From Podospora pseudoanserina (lineage: Eukaryota > Ascomycota > Sordariomycetes > Sordariales > Podosporaceae), in assembly GCF_035222485.1 (NCBI RefSeq), contig NC_085921.1:930001-994000 (forward strand): a DNA stretch of 64,000 nucleotides, read 5' to 3'. Below the pieces are notes generated by a model. It was given only the letters and a program-made list of their open reading frames with translations, did no database searches and was not told the origin of the DNA. Below, one piece after another: positions 56,618-64,000 of this stretch (positions within the stretch are counted from its first letter, which is position 1; every line of letters starts with the position of its first letter). Made by a program: the position numbers and the translations under genes.

Positions 56618-58885
56618 ATGGCGCCCGTCAAATTCGTCCCATTCTCTTCGGAGATAGAACTACCGTTCTATTCATCGCTTTTCTCGTCCAAACTCGACCA
56701 TGACCGACTTGACGATTCCGCCCGCGCGGTTTTGGGCGTTTACGAGCCCCGCGTGCAGGCCGATCCCGAGGCCAGCGTGAGGATGCAAATACTGGGAAAT
56801 GCCCTCACAGCCAAAGAGTAGGTTTCTGCAAATTGAACTTTTACATTGTGCTGTTCGAACTAATGGCTGACAGTGACGACAGCCTACCTGTTGGCACGAG
56901 TCGCGCAAAGGGGTTTATCAAGAACGTTAACACCATCGAAGATTTCAACAATGTCAACAAGACTGCCATGATCGAGGACATCGGCCGGCAGGTGTGTTTA
57001 TTCTTGACCTGGGGCCAGTTCTTTGTGAACTAACCACGCTTTGGACACCAGATTTGGGATGCGATTCAAGACGGCACAATCTACTCAGTTCCCTCTCTAC
57101 TGTCGTCCTTCGCGATCCTTTCGTTCGCCGACCTCAAAAAGTACCGATTTACATATTGGTTTGCATTTCCGGCCCTACACTTCAAGAAACCTCTATGGGA
57201 ACGATCTGGCGACGTTGAGCGGTTAAACTCTAGGGAAAGCGAAGCTCTAGTCGAGTCGGTTGGCACATGGCGGTATACTGTCAGCACGGAGAAGGAGCAT
57301 GGTTTCTTTCTTGCGAAGAAGTCACGGGGCGAGCATGCCACAGGAAGAGGACCGGTGGACGACTCGATGGCAGAGGAAATAGGATACCAGTGGCAAATCG
57401 GGTCACTACGCGATTTTGAGAATGGCTTCTTCAACGACATCCCCGAGGAGGACCGATATGTTGCCTTTGTGGACCCCTCAAACTACCCTGAACACCCTTC
57501 ATGGCCGTTGCGAAATCTCCTGGTCCTGATCTCGCATCGATATCGGCTGAAGAAGGTACAGATTCTTTGTTACCGTGATACCCAAGCACGCAGGCACGAG
57601 GCTCGGAGCATCATTCTCCCGTTGTCCTTGAACCTACCCAAAGATTTCGATTTCGCGACGGTTCCCGACGTAACAGGCTGGGAAAGGGACGGCGGATCGA
57701 AACTGAGGCGCCGGGTAGCCGATCTGGCCGAGTATATGGACCCGACCAAGCTGGCCGATCAAGCTGTGGACCTCAACTTGAAGCTTATGAAGTGGCGCCT
57801 GGCACCAAATCTGGAACTCGACACCATCAAAAACACCAGTTGTCTCTTGCTGGGTGCTGGAACGCTTGGCAGTTATGTGTCTAGGAATCTCATGGGCTGG
57901 GGCGTACGGAAGATCACTTTTGTGGACTATGGTGCCATTTCATTCTCGAATCCTGTTAGGCAGCCATTATTCGAGTTTGAGGACTGTCTTCAAGGGGGCA
58001 AACCAAAGGCTTTGAAGGCGGCTGAGGCGCTCAAAAGGATCTACCCGGGAGTGGAAGCCGAAGGGCATGTGCTCTCGGTGCCTATGTTGGGGCACCCAGT
58101 TACCAACGAGGCTAAGACCCGAGACGACTTCAATAAGCTACAAGAGCTGGTCAACTCACACGATGCCGTCTTCATGCTCTTGGATACCCGCGAGTCGAGG
58201 TGGTTGCCTACGCTCATGGCCAAATCCGCGAACAAAATCGTCCTCAATGCTGCGCTTGGATTCGACACATATGTGGTCATGAGACATGGAGCCAAACCGG
58301 AAGATGGGAGTGAAGACACTCTGGGTTGCTATTTCTGCAACGATGTCGTTGTTGCTGCCGATGTAAGTTTTCTGACTGTCCCTATTCTCTACACAATACA
58401 CAAAACTAACGAGCAAATAGTCCATGAAAGACGCAACCCTGGATCAACAATGCACCGTCACCCGTCCCGGAGTGGCAGCTATTGCCTCGGCTCTCCTCGT
58501 CGAGTTGTTCTGCAGCATTCTCCAGCATCCACAGAGGCAGCACGCCCCCGCGCCTGTTCCATCAGCCAATGGAGAATATGAACGTGACCCCCCTGAGCAC
58601 CCTTTGGGCATCGTACCACACCAGATCAGAGGGTTCTTGTCCTCGTTCAACAATATGAATATCCGTGGGAGGTCATATCCACAGTGCAGTGCTTGCTCCA
58701 AGCCAATTCTGGAAGCTTATGCAAAGGATGGATGGGGATTCGTCAAAAAGGCCCTAGCTGATAGGGACTATGTTGCCGAGTTGAGTGGGCTGGCTGAGGT
58801 TCAACGACAGGCGGAAGCGGCTGCTGCAGATGTGGAGTGGAGCGAGGAAGAAGGTGACGATGACGGCGAGGGTATACTACTATGA
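56618..58885 (+). CDS. ATG7: Ubiquitin-like-modifier-activating enzyme Atg7
   Basis: Seen: exons 56618-56817, 56874-56991, 57052-58362 and 58421-58885 encode 697 residues. The N-terminal domain begins [18 protein letters not shown] and contains the SWPLRNLL block that binds E2 enzymes. The E1-like adenylation domain has the GAGTLGS nucleotide loop near 373-379 and the [17 protein letters not shown] block. The catalytic cysteine is Cys554 in [10 protein letters not shown], just after intron 3. A Cys-x2-Cys pair (CSAC) and an acidic C-terminal tail follow. Known: Atg7 activates Atg8 and Atg12 and passes them to Atg3 and Atg10 during autophagosome formation. All introns (56-60 nt) have good consensus. 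Length fits the family. Confidence 0.97.
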
Positions 58886-59445
58886 CGTTAGTGAATGCTT
58901 TTGTAGATACGGGCTATACTGGCGTCTTGGTGTTAGCGGGGTTTCATGGTTATCCAGGGTTTAGGTCAAGTCTTTGGTCTTATGATAGATGAGATATTAT
59001 ATGCTGTTCTGCTTGTGATTTATCTGAGAGGTGTACTAAGAAAGTCGAGAGGAGTGCTAAGTTCTGCAGAGAGCGGGCAGACCACCACACTCATCTTGTC
59101 TGTGGTAAAGCTACAAGCGAGCGAATGTTGCCAAAACTGCTGCCTCCAGTGTCATCACATTGACCATCTTTGAAGCCTTCATATTCTGTCAAAGTCGCTA
59201 TACTTTTGTCCACAACATGATTGCTCTCGCAAGTCGAACCCCCGGCTAGATGCCATTACGCCAACCCAACTTCGTCCTAGCTCCGCCAAGCTCGTTCCTA
59301 TCTTATCCCAAAGCGGTCAAACCCGTCAAAACTTCCCGCCCCACTTTATTTTTCCCTTCCCTCTCTCCCCAAAATTTCCCCACCATCAAACTTGGCCCCT
59401 TCCCTTTTTTCTCCAGCAACCACCCCGACAAAACAACCGACAAAG
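58886..59445. other. Spacer between ATG7 and the DUF2462-type gene
   Basis: No gene is supported in 560 nt; it holds the ATG7 3' UTR and a C/T-rich leader before the ATG at 59446. Confidence 0.5.
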
Positions 59446-59727
59446 ATGGCGCAAGGAGCCATCAAAAAGGCCCCCAAGGCCAACCCGGGGCTCACCAAAG
59501 CCAAGGGCAGCGGCGGTGGAGCGAAAAAGGTCAACAAACCCCAAAAGGCCAAGAGCGGCGGGAGCGCAGACAAGCAAAAGAAGAAGTTCACCTCGGGCAT
59601 GGTGGCCAAGACGGAGCTGATGCTGGGGGCGAGGGCGGGGCATCTGGAGCTGATTGGGAAGGGGAGGGACAAGACGAAGAAGGGGCCTGCGACGGAGAAT
59701 AAAGGGGGGAGCCGGAAGTTTGGTTAA
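59446..59727 (+). CDS. Small basic protein, DUF2462/UPF0390 type
   Basis: Seen: 93 codons in one exon, starting at an ATG in good context (ACAAAGATGGCG). The MAQGAIKK start, the Lys/Gly-rich middle, the GMVAKTELMLGARAGHLELIGKG block and the Lys-rich tail match the DUF2462 (UPF0390, human C19orf53-like) family from memory. Known: the family is small, highly basic and probably nucleolar; its role is not established. The open frame extends 18 codons upstream to another ATG, but MAQGAIKK is the conserved start. It converges on the decarboxylase gene, 220 nt between stops. Confidence 0.85.
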   Translation: MAQGAIKKAPKANPGLTKAKGSGGGAKKVNKPQKAKSGGSADKQKKKFTSGMVAKTELMLGARAGHLELIGKGRDKTKKGPATENKGGSRKFG

Positions 59728-59947
59728 GACTGACTGCGCACTTTGTATGGTGGCAAGTCTGGGACGGAGAACGACGGCGGGGCGGGTTGGGAGATTTGGA
59801 AGGGGATGAAAACGACAAGGGAAAGGACGACAAGATACCCATTGTTTACGATATTGTTTCGCGATTCTTGCATGACTTTTGGGATTGGAAGGGATTTGGT
59901 ACGACTCAATATGGCCGACAGACTGCTCGCTTTTGTCAAAATTGCAT

Positions 59948-61249
59948 TTACGCCTCGACAAAACTCTCGGCGACTTCTCTCAAGACGCCCTCTACATACT
60001 TTGCGTCCCTCTCAACCTCGACCCTCCACGTCGACACAGCGATTCTCACCGCCTTCCTGCCTTGCCATTGCGTCCCGCTCACAAACATCTTGCCCGTCTG
60101 GTTGATCCGATTAACGAGAACATTATTCAGCGCCTCGTTTCTCGCCCGGAATAACACAATCATGAAGATGTCTTCCTCGACATGATTCTCAGTCTCAGGA
60201 AGCATCTCGTAATGTTCGGAGTTGTGGATAAAAGAGGCGAGTTTCCTGGCAAGGAACACCATCCGGCTGAACATGGCCTCCATGCCCTCTCGGCCCTCAC
60301 TTTTCAGGACGGCATAAACTGGCAGGGCGCGGAAGCGACGGGAGTTCTCAAGGCCTATGTTCAAAGGGCCGAAGATCCCATCTTCTTGGGAACCGGCAGC
60401 AGAGGAGGATGGCGGGGGAGCCAGGTAGGCGGCGCCCGGGTTGCTAAACACTTGAGTGAGGGTAGATGGGTGGCGGGAGAAGAAAATGCCGTTGTCGTAG
60501 GGCTTTTTAACACGCACACACACACACACATATTAATACAGCAAGCAAATAAAAAGTTGAAAACATATACAAAAAAAAAACTCAAAAAAACTCACCACAT
60601 TGAGAAGTTTATGCCCATCCACGCAAATACTATCCGCCAATTCCATGCCCGCAACACAGGCACGCAAACTAAGAAACTGGTCTGTTTTGGGCAGAGCCCG
60701 GGCAAAGATGCCAAAGGCGCCGTCGACGTGGATCCAGGCCTTGTAACGGTCAGCCAGGCTGCGGATCTTGGGCATGTCGAAGATGGCTGTGGCGAACCGG
60801 CCGGTGTTGACCTCGCCCGAGGAGATGGCTATGATGCATGCTGTGCTGTTTTTTTCAGCCTCTTTCAAGGCTGGTTCCAACTTGTCGAGGTCGATTCTCC
60901 ACGGTTTGTCATCTTGTCCAACATCGAGCACGCACTCCTCCCCCAACCCCAATATCTTGGCCGCCTTGAGCAGCGAGGAATGGGGTTTCGAGGTCAGAAT
61001 TTTGATATCTGCCACCCCAGCGGCAATACAAGCTTTGACCAAGCCTACCTTGGCCACGGATTTTTCAGGGGAAGAGAGGCGGGAGGAGATGAGATATTCC
61101 CTCCCGCAGGCCAAACCGAGGATGTTGGCGCCCGTGGCGCCTGTGGTGAAAGTCTTAGCTGGGAAGCGGGAGGGTGGCAGGTCAAGGAGGGAGAGGAGCA
61201 TGGATAGGGTTGTTGACTCGACAAAAGTGGCTGAGGAGTGGACCCATCC

Positions 61250-61282
<33 letters not shown>

Positions 61283-61663
61283 CTGGGGGAAATGGACCTG
61301 GACGTTCTGGTCGAGGGCGGTGACGAGGTTGTCTGCTGCTTGGGCTATGGGGAGGCAGGAGCCGGTTACGAAGCCGTAGTAGTAGGGGGAGGTTGATTGC
61401 TGGTTTAGGGAGGGGAGGATGGACTCCAACAGGTGGGTGAGGGTTGAGGAGGGGGTTGATGGGGGGAGGTCAAAGGGGGCGGAGGGGAGGGAGGAGAGGG
61501 TTTGGGTTAGGGTTTGGGGGGTGGGGAGGATGGGGTGGGTGGTGGTGTGCGTTGTTACGGTGGCGCGGAGGCGGGTGTAGGCTGAGAGGAGGAAGGCGGA
61601 TTCGGGGTCGGGTCCGGGGTCGGGGTGGAGATCTGGACCGGTGGGTGTGTTCGGGGTCGTCAT
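59948..61663 (-). CDS. Group II PLP-dependent decarboxylase (aromatic amino acid/GAD-like)
   Basis: Seen: exons 61663-60596 and 60502-59948, with a 93-nt intron containing a CA run, encode 540 residues. The PLP fold is clear: the TTGATGANILGLACGRE block near 167-182, HVDGAFGIF with the Asp that contacts the PLP nitrogen near 312-320, and the Schiff-base Lys352 in VDGHKLLNV immediately before the intron. A run of 11 serines encoded by GAT repeats (61251-61282, plus strand) interrupts the N-terminal part near 127-138. Known: family members decarboxylate aromatic or acidic amino acids; substrate cannot be told here. An upstream in-frame ATG (61879) exists, but MTTPNTPTG at 61663 has the more typical start. 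The gene is divergent from the methyltransferase. Confidence 0.91.
61251..61282 (+). repeat. (GAT)n triplet run coding poly-Ser
   Basis: About eleven GAT triplets on the plus strand read as Ser codons in the minus-strand decarboxylase. The run keeps the reading frame. Confidence 0.9.
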
Positions 61664-63648
61664 GATGGGCGGGATGGAGGTGGGAGGGCGGGTGTTCTTG
61701 GTGTTTGATTCGGAGGAAAGCTCCCGGCAATGGCTGACTTGGCAAGGTGCTAAGAGAAGACGGTGAGGCTCGGAGGATATTTGAGAAGGGCCAAATGACG
61801 GGGGGAGGAAAAGTGCTTGAGAGGGATCTTTGGAAGCATGCTGTAGATTTGAGAGTATCAACTGGTTGGTCATATGCATGGCGCGTGCGGAGTCGGTAAA
61901 TGCGAGCGGGATGGGTGCTCCCTCTCGAGCCCTTAGGCAGGAGGGAATGCTAGTTGGGCCATGGGGGAAACCATCGTCATTCGACCCCTCGTAAACCTGA
62001 GCTCTGCAACAGGTTGGAGCAGAAAAGTGGTCGGGGACACACCCTGGCGATGGATGGGGAAGGACGGTAGCCTTGTAACCCTCTCGGTAGCGGGTGTAAC
62101 GTGAAACGTGCGGAACTTTCTTTGGACTTTTTTAGATTTTTTTTCTCCGGACATTTCCCCTAGTCGGATGAGATATCAATCGGCTGTTATCAATCTGTCC
62201 TAGTACTAGATGTGAGCCCATGACGGGCCTGCTACCAAGCGTTGAGTATGAATGGATGTCCAGAGACGTGCCAAGGTCGGAAGACAGTCTGATGGTGATA
62301 GAAACATATGCCCCATTTGAGAAGGCGATAAATGGAAGCCTTAGATGTGCAGCTGCAGGCTGTTGTTCCATGTTGCCCCTCACCCAGCGAGCTGGTGAGA
62401 GTGAGGGGAATATCGAGCTGTCATGCAGCGTGCAGCACGCAACAACCCGAAGCGGAGACTGCTACACAGCCATCTATACGGGGGAGGCCTTCTGATAGGT
62501 TGAGCTTAATTACCACGCGATACCTGTTACGCCTCTGCATCAGAGGTTGTCGAAGACGAAAAGAAAACAAAGAACGGGCAAGCTGACCATCTCCAGGCAC
62601 CGTGGACCTGTTTTTCAGCAGCCTTCCCAGGTCCACTCCGGACTCTGGTGGTCTTCGGTTAGCGGCACCGTGCCATGAATTTGGCCACATGCCAACTTGA
62701 ATCGTGATAAGTCGCGAGAACAGGAAGCAAAATTGATGGCGAGAATGATTGGGAAAGAGGGAAGACCGGCAGTTAAATCTTCGGGTGATAAACCTCACTA
62801 AAACCCAGGAGTCCCTTGCTACTTTAGCGCCCATGATCAGCATGCTTCCCACTAAACGGGAGTTCCCACACCCAAATCTCGCCTGAACGGGACGGCACCC
62901 GACACAGGGCTCATCGTGAACATGCTGCAGTATCCCTTGGTATCCCTTGTAAAACCCCCGTTTCTTCACCATTCCAGGGCCAAAGCTAGCTCCGTGGGCA
63001 AAATCAGCTCAGGGTGGTATGCGACTCTAGGGCCGGATCTATAATCTTTTGCTGCTGCCGCCATCATCATTACTCCCCACCACTGTTTTATCAAGAGAAA
63101 TTTACCCAGTTGGTCACCTACCTTACCCACAGCGATCAGGACCTCCCACACCATCGGCGGACAATTGCTGAGTACGACACTAATACAACTTGGCTAGGTA
63201 ACGGCACGGCACAGACTGATCGATCAACGGGCACCGAGAGCTTCCCGATCTGTCAACAAGTCCAAGTCCACACCACCCAAGGGCAGTCGAGACCCGTTCC
63301 GAACTGTTGGGCCAGTGATCCACGCACACGGGTCTTTGTTCTGACAGAACGCTCCCGCTTCTGGATCACACCCAAACTGTTGGGTCAAGGCTGCCGCTCA
63401 AATCGACAAAGAACCAAGGGACCAGCAGGGAGGGCTCCGAGCGCAAAGGGCCTTGCGTGGAGGATCCGGGGAGGAGCCGCCGACCGCTGGCTTATACGGC
63501 GTTCTGGACCTTGTGCCTTGTCTTTTCTCAAGTGACATATTTCTCGGCCTTCTCCTTTGCCCGTCTCCCTTCGCTACCTCGCAGTGTAGCCGCACCGCAC
63601 GCCAAAGCTCCATCTCGGCATACTCTCTCTGGTGCCAATATCTCAACA
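61664..63648. promoter_or_regulatory. Divergent spacer, PLP decarboxylase and LaeA-like gene
   Basis: No gene is supported in 2 kb. It should contain both promoters. The stretch from about 63480 to 63648 is C/T-rich and looks like the methyltransferase leader. Confidence 0.5.
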
Positions 63649-64000
63649 ATGGCTGAGTCTACCAAGTCTGGCACGTCTGGAGTGTCATCCTCTAGCACGG
63701 CCTCAAAGCCTGTCGATGACAACAGGTTCACCTTTGAGTCTGTCCTCGACGACTCATCACACATCGAGGCCGATGTAAGTTGTCCGAGGAGCATCGTCCA
63801 ATGTCCCTGTAGCCAAGCTGAATCCTGTTGCTTCTAGTCAAACCCCCATGACATCTAGTATGAACAACCTGCCTGGCCTAGTCAACAGCCTGACGCAAGA
63901 CTGATGCCAACCTTTTAGTGACACCCAATCCCTTTCCGAGTCCATAGCCGACTTCCGAGAGGAGTTTGGCAGGACATATCATTCCTACCGTGCCGGCTGT
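63649..64000 (+). CDS. LaeA-like SAM-dependent methyltransferase, 5' part only
   Basis: Seen: exons 63649-63774 and 63838-63857 and the start of a third (63919 to the window edge) give 76 codons. The N-terminus is Ser/Thr-rich; after it come SNPHDIYDTQSLSESIADF and REEFGRTYHSYRAG. The last block is the entry motif of LaeA-like/TAM-domain methyltransferases in ascomycetes. The 20-nt second exon is supported by phase: joining donor GTATGA with the acceptor at 63918 restores IYDTQS, while skipping it gives a stop. The SAM-binding motifs lie beyond the window, so the assignment rests on the N-terminal block. Known: LaeA relatives modulate secondary metabolism and development, but many paralogues have no known role. 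Partial at the right edge. Confidence 0.72.

Overview
The window looks like nuclear DNA of a filamentous ascomycete (Pezizomycotina), most likely a member of the Sordariales (Podospora/Chaetomium-like). The evidence is as follows. Genes are cut by 50-80 nt spliceosomal introns with GTRNGT-type donors, CTAAC/CTGAC branch sites and YAG acceptors. Codon use is GC-rich. The gene content includes an AA9 lytic polysaccharide monooxygenase, a GH72 glucanosyltransferase, DUF6536 and DUF3405 proteins, WOPR (Gti1/Pac2) sequence and the start of a LaeA-like methyltransferase. The order name is an inference; the subphylum is well supported. I recognised no rRNA, tRNA, CRISPR array, virus-like element or intact transposon.

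Layout, left to right: DBP5 mRNA-export helicase (-); BZZ1 F-BAR/C1/SH3 protein (+); GPI-anchored GH72 beta-1,3-glucanosyltransferase (+); free methionine-R-sulfoxide reductase (-); PSD2-type phosphatidylserine decarboxylase (-); a broken HAD-phosphatase gene (-); coatomer epsilon (-); DUF6536 membrane protein (+); kelch protein (+); complex I 24 kDa subunit (-); AA9 LPMO (+); a 64-residue single-pass membrane protein (+); inositol-3-phosphate synthase INO1 (-); a paxillin-like two-LIM protein (+); a truncated, frameshifted WOPR relic (+); DUF3405 type II membrane protein (+); a doubtful 89-residue ORF (+); dCMP deaminase (-); ATG7 (+); a small basic DUF2462-type protein (+); a group II PLP decarboxylase (-); and the 5' end of a LaeA-like methyltransferase (+) running off the right edge.

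Most genes are single-copy housekeeping functions with no operon-like logic: mRNA export, endocytic actin, cell wall, redox repair, phospholipid synthesis, COPI transport, respiration, nucleotide metabolism and autophagy. PSD2 and INO1 both serve phospholipid synthesis but lie 20 kb apart with unrelated genes between them. The accessory flavour comes from the LPMO, the decarboxylase/methyltransferase divergent pair, and the two decayed genes. Spacers are long (often 1-2 kb, and 5.2 kb upstream of INO1) and rich in microsatellites and CT-rich leaders.

The least explained items are the HAD-phosphatase pseudogene, which carries several independent lesions including one inside an expanded triplet run; the WOPR-domain relic; a reductase gene whose first coding exon is only the ATG and whose second intron is filled by a G-rich minisatellite; and a conserved-looking CxxC...HxC module at the N-terminus of the LIM protein. 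I do not see a convincing new multi-gene system.
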